Positions 49,201 through 61,360 of a DNA stretch of 64,000 bases are shown here, piece after piece; the first letter of the stretch is position 1, and each line of letters opens with the position of its first letter. The stretch spans positions 47,169,196 to 47,233,195 of the forward strand of contig NC_088708.1 in NCBI RefSeq assembly GCF_963576615.1. The letters run 5' to 3'. The translations under genes were made by a program, and so were the position numbers. The notes beneath the pieces were generated by a model, which saw only the letters and a program-made list of their open reading frames with translations, did no database searches and was not told the origin of the DNA. This DNA comes from Watersipora subatra. Taxonomy: Eukaryota > Bryozoa > Gymnolaemata > Cheilostomatida > Watersiporidae.

Positions 49201-52200
49201 AGACAAGACAGCAAAATATTTTTATTATAAAAAGCGGTTCTTCCCAGCCGTCGTCTATCTGTATTCACTATTCAGGGGGTCAAGGTTAGGATATAAGATA
49301 ACTTTTGACGATACTCCAACTCGTGACATTCAGATTGGTAGACCGACGCTGTAACACCGGCACCAATCGATCCCCTTTGTATTTATGAACAATTGCTCAG
49401 CTATTCTATTCTCCATTTTGTCGTCACATTTAACAATCTATTACGGCGAACTAGAATGTTGCGAAAGTTATATATAACGCTATACGCATGGCTGTTTTTC
49501 TTCTGCAAATGCGGCAAGTAAACTAACATTAAAATCGAATTTGAAAACTCACCCTACTTAACACTACGTTATATGGAGTTTTTTACGTAGTAGAAAGCAA
49601 AAACTTCTCATAAATTTTTTACGTTGTCTGGAATTTACGTTATAGGAGGTATACATTATAGAAGCGTCTGCTGTACAGTAATATTTTGATTTTTTGTTCA
49701 CGTAAACATCTAATGCAAAGGGGAGATAATTAACAAGTTATTATTCACAGAGATACATGGATGGGGCTCTCAGTAACAACCTTCCAAGAATAAACAGTCG
49801 TTCTATAACCGTTTCTCCGTTTGCTGGTCGCAGCGACATCTGCCCTAAAGATACCAACTCGAGCATCCATCATCTCTTCCTTTCTAACACGAGTCTCCAA
49901 GTGAGCATGCGGAATATCTGGCGTGTCTCACGTATCATGTTCCCTCCACACCCCGAGCAGCTCAGCGAGATTTGCAAGCAGGGATTTCAAGATGCCCTTG
50001 CTTTTCTCAAAATAAACAGTATGTGGCACTTCTTGACTCATATGATGGCAGTTTGCCTAATTTTGTATTAACATCGTCATATATGTTTTCAATGGTATCC
50101 TATTGCCTTTACATTTCTTAGATTTGCAAATCAGTCACGACAAATAAGGTAGTTTGGTGTGTGATCAAAGGATCAAAGGCTTTTTTGTGGCTTTTCAGTG
50201 TCAACTTTATCACTGAATTTTGTAATTCAATTCCAAGCAGTCATACAGACTAATACCGTAAGTCCTTATGCACAAGCCGCGCGGCTTGTCGTTGAGCGCG
50301 GCTTCTGGTTCAAGGTAATAAGCCGCGGCTAAATCCAAGTTTTTAAAACTTACGTGAGGCTTAGGGCGGCTTCTCAATAAATGCGGTCTCTGCTCAGTTC
50401 CGCGCTATAACCATAGAACCGCAGTCATGATACACTTTTATGTACGGGATTTTGGCGACCTACTCGTTTATTTTCAGGGTCATGTATATGGAATACTTTA
50501 GACTAACGAAGAATTTATCGCTATTATTTAACTCACCACAGTCGTAGGTCATTAAAACCGTTTCATTCCTGACCGCATATTTCCATAAACGTGAAGCCTT
50601 CTAACAGCGCAATAAAAATTTAGCTGAGACATGACAAAAAGTTGTTGATGCAAGGGTTTAGAAATTTTAATTCGAACTTGGAAGTAAAAGAAAATTCTTT
50701 TCACATGTACTGATGTAGCCTGTTTTCTTATTCAAGAGTACTGGGTATAGCGAAACCCTTCTCAACACTCTCGCTCCTGAAGGGGTCAAGGACGACAAAA
50801 CCTCGGTCATTAGCCGCGGTCTGTGGGCATACGCGGCTTGTTGGAGGATTATTTTTTCTTTCGTGAATTATCTGGTTTTAAGCACAAGCCGCGCGGCTTG
50901 AGCATGAGGACTTACGGTAATATTTCCTTTTTAAATGCTCACATATTTCCAGTAGTTATCAGCCCTTGGAAGACTGAACTGTGTAAACCTTATTAGGCTT
51001 AGTACATGTATATATGTTTACAAGAAATATACATATATCACAGTTGGTTTAATGTTTTCTCTATAATCTTAATCTTCGTACTATGCAACAATGTTGTGTT
51101 ACGGTCTCAACCACAATGGTTTCCCATTACAGAGCTGGTCAACTGCTCTCGACACTTGGCCATTCGCTCAGTGCTCTCTCGAGATGCAACGGATGGTCAG
51201 TCTGAGCCATCTGAGAAACGAGAAGAGTTTGGGAACACCATATGCGTCAACTGCGCTGAAAATAGACAATGTGACAGAGATCTGCACCCAAGCGTAATTA
51301 TAGGTAAGAAACGTTGAACATGTGGTTGGGTCGGGTTGGGCCTTTCTATGTGGGTTCTTCTCTAAAGCTACATAATCTAATACATGGTGGTGAAAAATTG
51401 AAAAAACTTTGTGCCTGTGTGTTTAACCTATATACATACATATTACTGGTGAACTCATTCAGGAGCCTGAATGCAGTAGTGTAGTCCACATTAGAAAGTG
51501 TCTAAAGTCTGATATTTTTAGACTGAGTTCCAAAGCATGTGCTTTTTCATTAAATCATTGCATTTATCAACTTAACAAAAATAAAACAATTAAAAACTTG
51601 TAAATATAATTGAAAGTGTAAGATTAAAGTCATTGAATGAAGGTGAAAGAATGAAAGTCATTATTAAGTATATTTAGGTTTCCCGAGAAGGTCTGCCTCA
51701 TGGCCCGATTACCTGAGTTGCATGTGAAGACTGCTGCATTGTTTGGCATAGTGAAACATCGCAATTTACCTGCGACTATGTTGTACGTCTTATATCGTAT
51801 GCAATGTTTTTTGGAGTTGTCTGCGAGTTCATCATATGTATTCTGTTTAATTTCAATCGCACTTTGCCAAGTTTGGTAAAAATTATAAATTAGTTTTTTT
51901 CTGAGAAATGATAATTCTAGAAACTTCAGTGTTGAGATTTTTTATCAGTGTTGAGATTCTTTTGCACCATTGACTATGTACAGTGCTGCCTTGAAATCCG
52001 AGCTTAATCCATTTCAGACTTGAGCTCGGGCTCCACACAATTCACAAACAAACACTGATTAATTAATGTATGTCTATGCGACCAAGCAAGAAGAATTCTC
52101 AACTAAAAGCTTCCATTGTTCTACTCACTACTGGTCATATTTCAAGCAAAATTTAAACTCTAAACTATCTCAGATTATTTGAAAACTTTGTATATTAAGC

Positions 52201-55200
52201 AGCTTGTATCTCAAGGTACTCCTGTTACTGTGGTTATATGTGAAGAGTTAAATTGTTTGTATCTTAAGGTACCCCTGTTACTGTGGTTATATGTGAAGAG
52301 TTAAATTGTTCGTATCTCAAGGTTCTCCTGTTACTGTGGTTATATGTGAAGAGTTAAATTGTTCGTATCTTAAGGTACTCCTGTTACTGTGGTTATATGT
52401 GAAGAGTTAAATTGTTCGTATCTTAAGGTACTCCTGTTACTGTGGTTATATGTGAAGAGTTAAATTGTTTGTATCTTAAGGTACCCCTGTTACTGTGGTT
52501 ATATGTGAAGAGTTAAATTGTTCGTATCTCAAGGTTCTCCTGTTACTGTGGTTATATGTGAAGAGTTAAATTGCTCGTATCTCAAGGTACTACTGTTACT
52601 GTGGTTATATGTAAAAAGTTAAATTGCTCGTATCTCTAGGTACTACTGTTACTGTGGTTATATGTGAAGAGTTAAATTGCTGCCATATCTCACTAGATCC
52701 AGATACCAAATTGATTTATGATTGTTAATTGTTGGTTTGAAAGAAAAATGTTTCCTTGTTTAGAATATCTGCTTCTTCTGGCTGGTGAGCAGGAGCTTGT
52801 AGTTTGAGCGATGACGTTATAAATGCTGCCAAAGTTCCCTCTCTTATCGCTAAAGAATTTTTAATCTGTGAGCAGATATTAGTATTTGCTCTCTTCCAAT
52901 AGAAAAAACATTTTTAACTGGCGTATATAAACTTTGCCTTTCCTTTCAGCCCTAAAAGAGTCCGTTGACTTTGTCAATTCTGGAGTTGTCTCCCTATTAA
53001 AGAACACAAAACCTTATCGGACTCTCTCAGTTCTATGCTCACCTCTCTACTTGCCCTTTGACCTTACGCTGCTGTATGTTGCCAGGTGCGTGACCTCTCT
53101 AACTTCTTGATCACATTTATATTCTTGTAGTTACCCTAGTAAAGGTTGGCCTTTTCTGTTCCTAATCTGTATTTCAATGTTCATTCAACTTCATCAGGAG
53201 TACTCCATACAATCTTATTATATAGGTCAATGTTGGGCACACAACTCTTAAGCTCTTTGTTGTAGGATATTTTATTGGTTACCATCGCTTCACAAAGACA
53301 TCTATTGGATGGTAGAGAATATTATTTGGTACACAAAGCTGATGACAAAGAGTCGACACCAGTATTCGGCTAAGTGAGTATGACATGGATGATAGCTTCG
53401 TAGTCGTGTTAGACACTGATCTCTTTAATTGGTTATGAGTGCATTTAGTAATAGTTACTTGAGAGATCCAGTCGTCCAATTATGGATAAAGTTAGCGAAA
53501 TATAATTACACTTATTTTACTTAGCCTCAGGCTGTATGCAATGGCTCAAGGGTGGGAGCACTAGCACAGCCACGAGTGTTTATACACTTGCACGCTAAGT
53601 CTTCTAGTTTCACCTCTGCTGTTTTGAAGCTGCTCATTTTGCTCTCATCCACTCTGTCTTAAGCTGCATTCACCCAGCCGATTGCCCGGATGATCAATCG
53701 ACAAAATGTAAATCTTGACACTGCTACAAATATATCAGCTGAAGTTATCTAAAAAAATGATAAAATTGCCTATTCCCAGACCAAAATCGGGGGGATAACT
53801 CCCATAAAATCGTTTGGAGATCGTCCACAAAAACTCTGTTTGCAAATCGGCTGGTGCGAGCACAGATGTATAGAGTGAGTTGTGGTTCAGGTTACTCAGA
53901 CTACTTCATCCAGAATTTGTTCCACAAAGGTTCTTTGGTCAGCTCATGCTGTACAGCCCTGACTCGGAATAATCCTATTAAGTTTACTGCTGGTCATCCC
54001 CTTTGCTGGAACTTTAAATATGATTTATTGTAGGCATGAGATGTGTGTAAAATATAATTAAAGCATGAGATGCATTATAGTGTCATATAATTCCATAGAT
54101 ATATAAACCAAGGTTTATATATCTATGTATAAATCTAACTTGTTTTGTTGCGGCATCCAGCGTTGCTTCAAACAGTTTTATACATACAATCTGTACATGT
54201 ATGTACTGATATTTTGGATTCTGATGCGAATGTTAATTGTAAATTTTATCATTGTTTTATTTGATATTGTGTCGGCTTTTCTTGAAGTATTAAAATAGAT
54301 TTTTCAAGTTTTTGTCAATGAATAGAAGATCATCACATATCAGTACTAACTCCTCAACATCTACAATAGTTAACCCCTACCATCTGCGCTACTCATAACT
54401 GTCTGGTCATGTCTGAGACCCACCTAATCATATGTGTGACATCCACCTAATCATATGTGTGACATCCACCTAATCATGTATGACATCCACCTGCTCATAT
54501 GTGTGACATCCACCTGCTCATATGTGTGACATCCACCTGCTCATATGTGTGACATCCACCTGCTCATATGTATGACACCCACCTGCTCATATGTATGACA
54601 CCCACCTGATCATATGTATGACACCCACCTGATCATATGTGTGACACCCACCTGATCATATGTGTGACATCCACCTGCTCATATGTGTGACACCCACCTG
54701 ATCATATGTGTGACATCTACCTAATCATGTCTGACACCCACCTGATCATATGTGTGATATCCACCTGATCATATGTGTGACATCCACCTGATCATATATG
54801 TGACATCCACCTGATCATATCGGACACCCATTTAATCATATGTGTGACACCCACCTGATCATATGTGTGACACCCACCTGATCATATATGTGACTTTCAC
54901 CTAATCATATGTCTGACATCCACCTGATCATGTTTGCCACCATACGCAAGTACATATTCACAAATGCCCCACTCATACAAAGCTGCCATGACTACTAACC
55001 CATATGAGTTCAGTATGGTAAGTCATATGACAATATATTGAACAGGTTTGTCTGCCAGCTGGCCATCACTGAGCTACAGCAGACTGAAGTGACATCTGAT
55101 ATGGTTATGACCTCTGTCTCCCACATTCGCAACAAGCGCATAGGATTTGGTATAGACATGCATGGCTCTGATGAGTTGGAGATGGTCCACCAACTGAGAG

Positions 55201-58200
55201 AAGAGTATCTTGAGACATCTAAAGACTACGACTCCCTCGATATAGATACATTTTCTTCAACAGGTACTGTTGTTGCAGTACACTTTCTCCCTTAGCATAC
55301 TGTTGCTGCAGTACACGCTCTCCCTTGGCATACTGTTGTTGCAGTGCATGCTCTCCCTTGGCATACTGTTGCTGCAGTGCATGCTCTTCCTTGGCATACT
55401 GTTGCTGCAGTGCATGTTATTCTTTGCCATGTGGAAGGTAGTGTAAGTCTAGTCTAGTTACTCAAATTAGGTCAATTTAATTTATTTGCTTTAGTCGGAA
55501 ATATATTACTAAAAAATTTAGACAAATTTTTTTTGTATTTCTTTAATAAAATGCATTCATAGATTTACATGACTTGCTTGGATATGATTATATATTCAGT
55601 ATTTACTTGTCTTTTGCTTTTTAGCCGGCAATATTGTTCAACATGCGTATGTCCTATACAATTTTTTAATCCTGGAACATAGTTTAACTGCAAATTAAAT
55701 ATAATATTTCTTATGTGCAAATTATAGGGAGATTAAAACACTTCATTAATGTTATTGATTCTGTCAGATAGCTTTGAGAATTCTTGTTTTGTCAAAGTAA
55801 TCCAGTTATTTGACCATTTCAGTTTCTCAATTCTTGTTTACATAGAAGAGGTCATAAGGGAAAATTTTGGTTTTAGGATTTATCCCCTCCGTAAAAGCAT
55901 CAGACCTGGTTAGTCTTTTCTAAGCAGTTGTCGTTTCTAATCTTTTTGTAGCTTTTAGTCGATTATGGCTCTGATTCCTATCTTGATAATTTCACTTCTG
56001 TGGCCTGTGAAAAATCGGGTTTGGAAAAGCAAACACGAGCTGTTTGTCATTGTGTATTATTTTATTTCGCACAATTTAAATTTTCTATTAGTTTTTATTA
56101 GTAATAACATAAACGGTGTCACTGTGTTCTTAGAAAACTGTATATTTGGGTGTGCATGTGATATACTTATGAATTCATGGACTTTTATCTGTTTGTAATT
56201 CCAATCGCTGCATGCAACATGTTGCTAGATGACATACCTCGATGTAGTAAATTTATGGTGTCATGGGCTTGCATCTGTTGGTAATGTATATGGCAACATG
56301 CCGAGATGCTGCTAGATTATGGCCTTGTCATGTACCTCCGTGACAATGCCTAGCTTTTTTGGAATATCCATCTTATTACCTCCGATAAATCGCTTTCACT
56401 GAATTGCTAATACTACACAAGGTCATCGCTAATTCTGCTGAGAGATAGCCATAATTTGCAAACATTTTAGAAACGTCCTGTGTCACTCTTCGGTATTTCA
56501 TGGTTGTTTACTTTGTCTAGGAGATCAGAAACCAGAGAATCATATTAGGCTGTGTGCCAGCTGTGCCGCCAGCACCATGGCCACACCAATTATGAGTCGT
56601 CGGGCCTCCCTCACCGAGGTAACTTTTATGATAGCTTGCTCATATAATTCAGCTCACCTTACCGTGTAAAACTGTAGATTTTGTCTGATGGACACTCCCT
56701 AAATCGGCAACATTATTTCCTTTTTAAATAGAATATACACGTCGGTTTAGCTCGTTCTCCCTCATGGCGGTTTATCACTGCTAGTACAACAGTACTACTG
56801 TATTTATTTATACAGGTAGAGTGATAGTTATAGTACTTGTCTGTTCTGTTACTAGCAATGCAGTCTCAATAGTACTGTTCTCGGTAGTAGTCCATAAATA
56901 TAGTAAGAGCGATGTGGTCGTTCTATTAGTAACAGGAGACTATACCAGTTTGGTAGGATCCGTAATCACATCAGTATCATTGAGATGCCTCTGTCATTTT
57001 TTCTTAATTTTTTTGATGTTATTGCTGTGGCCAATCAAAAGGTCTTGCCACATCTTTTTTTAAATTAAAATAACGAGTGAAATGACGACCTTGGACAAAG
57101 ATTTGCCATGAGTCCACTCCCCGTATACCATGTCAGCAGGGAGCTTTAGAACTCCGTTATTGTCCGACTACTCAGTCATACGAGGGACAAGCCATAAACT
57201 GTAGTAATAAAATTACATGATCACAATTTTTCTACTGATAACAAATAATAATTTACATAAACACGATAAATATATTTAAAACAATTTAGACTTGCTGACT
57301 AGATGTGAAGTCACCAGCGACGCGTGACTAATGAATTCCATGCAACCAAAAATTGTGGTTAAATTTTTATGTTCAACAATTTGATCTACTGTTTGCGATG
57401 CAGTTGTTTATTAAGTTATTTGTCCAATCCATCACTTTGTTGTAAAGTGTAAGGTCATTGCTCTAGACCTTAAAATTGAGCTGCATTATATTATTATCAG
57501 ATTCCTTTTAGATGACATCGTTACAAACTTGTTCTATTACCACTAAATGTTTCTCTGCATCTTCTTGCAAATTGACATTTACCATACGTTATTACTCTAT
57601 ACCGTACGGTATAGAGTAATACGGTATAGAGTAATACAGTATGGTATGGAGTAACACCGTACAGTATAAAGTAATACCGTACGGTATAGAGTAATACGGT
57701 ATAGAGTAATACCGTGTTACGTATTACTCTATACCTTACAGTATTACTCTATACTACACCGCATGCAGTTCTGAATTGCTTAGATAAATTGATAACTTAT
57801 TATAAGTTTTGATGGATTGGCTTCAAATACATGTAATTTTAAAGCAACTACTGTGCTCACACCCTCCACACTTCGCTTGTACAAAAATATTCATTAGAAG
57901 GAATATTTCAAGCAGAGGGCAACTACTAATATTATTATTCTGACTGTTTCGTTAACTATTTACGTTAATTTGTTGATGCAGCTTTACCCTGGAGACGGCA
58001 GTGGCTTGCGCACACCTTGCGGACAGTATGTAGACATGTTTGACCAGTGTGTCAAGGTTGCTGACCACACCGAGGCTGTCTTAGCCTACTACTACAAGGA
58101 CGAACACGGAAAACTAAAAACAACAGAGATTTTCAAACTAGACGAGTCCAAATCTATGGCACCTCCATCAGCTGACGAGTTGGTCAGCGCTCTAGCAGCT

Positions 58201-58299
58201 AAAAAGCTGAAGGCTTCAGGATCCAATCGTGCTGTAGTCAGTGCTGTCGACATAGAGAATATGACAGAGGGTGACTCTATGACTCTCGCCGATATCTAG
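40227..58299 (+). CDS. PNPLA2-like: Patatin-like phospholipase / triacylglycerol lipase (ATGL-like), nine exons
   Basis: Exons: 40227-40467, 46526-46758, 47641-47706, 49751-50018, 51133-51303, 52950-53085, 55046-55263, 56521-56618, 57982-58299. All introns are GT-AG and all phases agree (1,0,0,1,1,2,1,0), giving 1749 bases, 582 residues. The patatin domain fills exons 1-4: oxyanion loop GCGFLG (33-38), nucleophile elbow GASAG (Ser65), the LHPSFN-like MHPSFN block, TRVSDG, and the DG dyad (Asp184). Ser-Asp spacing is 119, as in human ATGL (Ser47/Asp166). Exon 4 keeps [11 protein letters not shown] and CKQGF. Exon 6 has the hydrophobic stretch of the C-terminal half; exons 7-9 are less conserved. 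The family cleaves triacylglycerol on lipid droplets. The N-terminus is ~18 residues longer than vertebrate ATGL and the whole protein ~78 longer. An acceptor-like TTGTAG at 40219 hints at a 5' noncoding exon. PNPLA3-type activity cannot be excluded. Confidence 0.95.
42607..44138. mobile_element. TA-flanked DNA transposon remnant (pogo/Tigger-like)
   Basis: Ends are inverted CCCTAGGACACTTA and TAAGTGTCCTAGGG, with TA on both sides; many TTTCGC/GCGAAA motifs lie just inside. On the - strand 43368-43057 encodes a 103-codon frame with KQIKITSFF, a canonical PCNA-binding box (QxxIxxFF), followed by an acidic stretch. Pogo-type transposases are known to end with a PCNA-binding motif. No DDE core is visible. 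Internal sequence around 43430-43700 is homologous in inverse orientation to 62880-63500 of another TA-flanked element. Confidence 0.6.
44385..46060. repeat. 39-bp minisatellite, split by a MITE
   Basis: Unit TATAGATTAATATATAGTAA plus ATGTTAGGGCCTATGAAAG, period 39, about 18 copies up to 45105. It resumes for about two copies at 45993-46050. The variants GGGCC, GGGTC and AAGGT mark copies; only the AAGGT type contains the TTAA used by the MITE. Confidence 0.95.
45110..45988. mobile_element. TTAA-flanked MITE, copy 2
   Basis: Same family as 11812-12703: inverted ends from AGGTTGACTTGCAACAAAAT, 879 bases, flanked by TTAA at 45106-45109 and 45989-45992. It sits in the minisatellite, whose intact units read GTTAAGGTCTATG, so the empty site is known and only TTAA was duplicated. 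Confidence 0.9.
47737..48076. mobile_element. 340-bp foldback MITE, GC-rich ends
   Basis: Ends AAGCCTGGTTCCCATAT and ATATGGGAACCAGGCTT are inverted repeats; the inner arms (CGATTGCGAGACTCCGGCGG and its partner) also pair loosely. It lies in lipase intron 3. It is more GC-rich than its surroundings. No clear target duplication is seen. Confidence 0.75.
48800..49673. mobile_element. TA-flanked MITE with TTTACGTTAT subterminal repeats
   Basis: Ends CAGTAGGTGCTCCTACAATG and, inverted, CAGCAGACGCTTCTATAATG are imperfect TIRs with TA on both sides. AATTTACGTTATA motifs recur just inside each end. No coding capacity. The CAG start and TA target fit pogo/Tigger-type elements. It lies in lipase intron 3. 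Confidence 0.7.
50256..50917. mobile_element. TA-flanked TIR element with AAGCCGCGCGGCTT palindromes
   Basis: TIRs CCGTAAGTCCTTATGCACAA and (inverted) CCGTAAGTCCTCATGCTCAA, each followed by a self-complementary AAGCCGCGCGGCTT; TA flanks both ends. It is 662 bases long, lies in lipase intron 4, and has no transposase. Confidence 0.8.
52204..52682. repeat. 53-bp minisatellite, 9 copies
   Basis: Unit GTATCTCAAGGTACTCCTGT, TACTGTGGTTATATGTGAAG, AGTTAAATTGTTC; period 53. It lies in lipase intron 5. Confidence 0.95.
53650..53872. mobile_element. Possible small MITE
   Basis: CTGCATTCACCCAGCCGATTG and the inverse of CAAATCGGCTGGTGCGAGCA pair imperfectly about 200 bases apart in lipase intron 6. Target duplication is not clear. 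Confidence 0.35.
54415..54930. repeat. 23-bp minisatellite (~22 copies)
   Basis: Unit CATATGTGTGACATCCACCT plus GAT or GCT, period mostly 23 with shorter units where CATATGTG is CATGTATG. It ends about 115 bases before exon 7 of the lipase. Confidence 0.95.
55264..55428. repeat. 33-bp minisatellite starting at a 5' splice site
   Basis: Five copies of TACTGTTGCTGCAGTGCATG plus CTCTCCCTTGGCA. The first copy supplies the GTACTG donor of lipase exon 7. Confidence 0.9.
57595..57756. repeat. Palindromic GTAATACGGTATAGA repeat
   Basis: Units of TATAGAGTAATACGG, some containing CCGTACGG, are followed by inverse copies (TATTACTCTATACC), so the whole can fold. It lies in lipase intron 8, before exon 9. 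Confidence 0.85.
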
Positions 58300-58367
58300 T
58301 CTTAAAACCAACCTTTCGATATGTTCAAAACAATTTTTTGCATGTTTTTCTCTTGCCATTTTTTATA

Positions 58368-58373
58368 AATAAA
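58368..58373 (+). promoter_or_regulatory. Polyadenylation signal AATAAA (lipase)
   Basis: 69 bases after the lipase TAG stop; the first AATAAA downstream. Confidence 0.7.
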
Positions 58374-60139
58374 CAGTTGCAACATGGCAACGTTATTAAT
58401 TTTTAGATAATTTTTGTGGTTGTGAGCCTATTGCTTGTTAAAAGGAGAGTGGATCTCCTGTTTGACACTCCTTTATCTAGTCTGACTATGTATCTTGGTG
58501 GTCTTCTACCACAGTGACGCTCTACTCTCCTGCCCTACTTTGTACTACTCTGCTAGTATTTGCCCTTATAAGATAGAAATATTTTATCACGAATTCAATT
58601 CGGTGCTCGTGGTAGCTCTCTATACGCTATAACATTTTAGTATTGAAGAATGTTACTAAAACGATCTATACTTTTTAATGCTTCAATGTTTTAAAGCCAG
58701 TAGGCAGGTTCCTTACTGAACTTAACTGGGTGCTTTCAGTTGAAGTTTTATTGGAATCCTAATTATTTTTTTAATTACTTGCATAGCATTATTACTCGTC
58801 TAATTATACAAGACATCTGGCAGCGTTTCCTGCGCACATATATGTTTATTAAAATGCATCTCTACATCAGTCTTGTTATTTCTGCTTTCGTACAGCTCTT
58901 TTAAGACGCAGGCTCCTTCGGCGAAATCTGTTTTGACAATTCTAAAAACTTTAAACAATAGAGGTTTGTTTCAAAGATGACTGATACTAGCTGGTGCAGA
59001 CAGCGCAGCTTAACTGTTTGAAACAATGTCTTCATGTTTGATATTGGTAAGGTGTGAGAAGATGAGTACGGACAGTGGTACATGAAGATATTATGATAAG
59101 ACATGTAATTTTTAACTTATTGGAAGAAAATATGACACTTTTCTTACTTCAAGGTATATGTTAAATTTATGATTATTACTAACAAGCAAACAATAAAACA
59201 TTTGGTGAGAGGAAACGCAGAGCAATTTGCCATGACAATGAAATGGTGCTGATCGGAAGTACATTTGATGAGCGATGGCCAGGTTTTACGAGTTTTTATA
59301 TTTAACTCTAACCATGAGCAGACGTTTCGGTATTTCTAGCCACAGGCAAATAATGAAAACCTAGACTACAAGATGAAAGGTCGTTTGCCACAACATCAAA
59401 TTGGGAACCTGAAAGGTTGCAACAACAAAGAAACACATTGGACTAGTGTAAAAGCGTAATACATGTATGGCAATTGAATTTTCAACAGTCAAGGCTGTTG
59501 CTTCTCACATCTTTAGATGCCTATAGCTGATAGTAGAAAAATATTCTTTAGGCAAATGCGTGTCACTTGAGCTCTTACAGCTTGACTGAACAAAAACTTC
59601 ACAGATATGAGAGATCACAACTCCTACGCCCACATTAATACTACACGAAGCTAAGAAGTCAGCCTGAACTAACCATTACAAACCTATGCAAAGATCAAAA
59701 CAATAGTAAAAAGTACAATGAGAAACAAAAATAATAACTAGAAAACTAAATAAGTCAAATGAAAATCCTGTTGCCTATCTCTACAACGTTACATTCAAAC
59801 CAAAGAAGGAAAAGACAACTCAAAATTTTATTCACTACAATCTCATCATGCAAATTATCAGCAACTGGTGTACTTTGAATCACATGACAATCGATTTACA
59901 AAAATCACATTTCCTTCATTATAATACTAATGAAAACTGCGAAATAGCTTTACTCTTAAGTTTAACAGCCAATCTATCGCTTATAGGTGTGGGAAAAAAT
60001 TGCTAGGATTTTTTGACAAATCAACTCTCTTAGAGTAATCATGTTGAGACTATTTGTAATAAGGTCATTAAGTCATTGACTCTGCTTCAGTATTGCAGGC
60101 CACATGTAAACTCAAAATCTGCCATTGTATTCTAGGATA
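58374..60139. other. Intergenic DNA without recognised features
   Basis: AT-rich; short open frames only. No repeat array, splice-bounded exon or transposon end was seen. Confidence 0.5.
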
Positions 60140-60690
60140 CGTATATCTTTCGCCATATTATTTATGAGACACACATCTATTATAATCTAGTTCCAAGATT
60201 ATGTCATCAATGATTTGTTTTTATTGCGAAAAAGAGCATTTCGTCTAATTGCAAATCTACATCGTATTTCCGCATATCTTAATCCAACAAATGATTTTTC
60301 CAAATCTTTGCATCTTACTTTACCTGCTAAATGTTTATTTTCCTTCAATTAAAGGTTTCAAGGTCTTTCATAGTTTGTGTCCTCTTTTTTTACATGACAG
60401 TTACAGGGTTTCAACTTATTTCAACTTACATAATCTGCACCAATAACATACAACCTCTAACAATTATTTTGAAAATATTATCATTAGCTTTTTTAACTGC
60501 GTATGCTCTAACTAATATCCATTCTCTTAGCAGAAAAAGGTATTTTAAACACTATATGTCAAACTATTTATTAGATTTTAAGGGGCTAACTGTTGCCCTT
60601 TTTCTTTTTTATTATTGTTGTACAACGTAATTTAAAAAAAACATTTTTATTTGACATGAAATTATTGCCAATAAAGTAATATATACCTAC
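60140..60690 (+). pseudogene. LINE (CR1/L2/Jockey-like) C-terminal relic
   Basis: FLLRKRAFRLIANLHR near 60219 matches the conserved basic block after the RT domain of CR1/Jockey-type LINEs; SLSRKRYFKHYMSNYL near 60523 matches their C-terminal FK-type ending. Stops and a frame change lie between. The unit ends with ATTATTGCCAATAAAGTAAT and TATA repeats, the same tail as at 27289. Identification by recalled motif only. Confidence 0.45.
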
Positions 60691-61360
60691 ATATATATTC
60701 ACTATCAAGTGTGAACAGAAAATAAATCTGTTGGGAATAGTTAATCTTGACAATAGCCCAGGTCGACGGCACCAGTTTACAAATAATAGTTCCATATAAT
60801 TATATTTACAAACGGTTAATTATATAGAATCATTGGCAGACACCGAATAAAAAAACAAAACCATGACATACAAGGACAGGTGATGCAAGCATGGTAAGTT
60901 GAATGCCTTTGTCCTAAGCTAAAATGATATCACTCAATGTAAAACATGGAAGATATTAAACTGTGTAAACTCAATGTGGGATAGTAAACAACTTAACTAT
61001 GGGGGATAGTATCAACCCATAGTTTATAAAAACACCCGTAAGAGAAAAAGACTTCTAGTTTTTATTCTTAGAATCGAAAAGATGATTTAAGCAGCAGGGT
61101 AAAAATATAGAACAAAATTAAAAACTATAAAAAACATATTAATTGCAATAAAGTTGGATTGCACAGAAACAACTTTGAGCGCATGCAATAGTTTTAGCCT
61201 CTCCACTTTAACACTTTGTAGACATTTGCTACCTTACATCATTTGAAAAAGGGTGATGAGAATCATGAAAAGCAATGGAACTGAGCAGTGGTGGTGCTGA
61301 CCTAGTAATGGTGACACTTTGGTCAACATTGGCAATTGGAGAGACGTTAGTAACTAGTAG

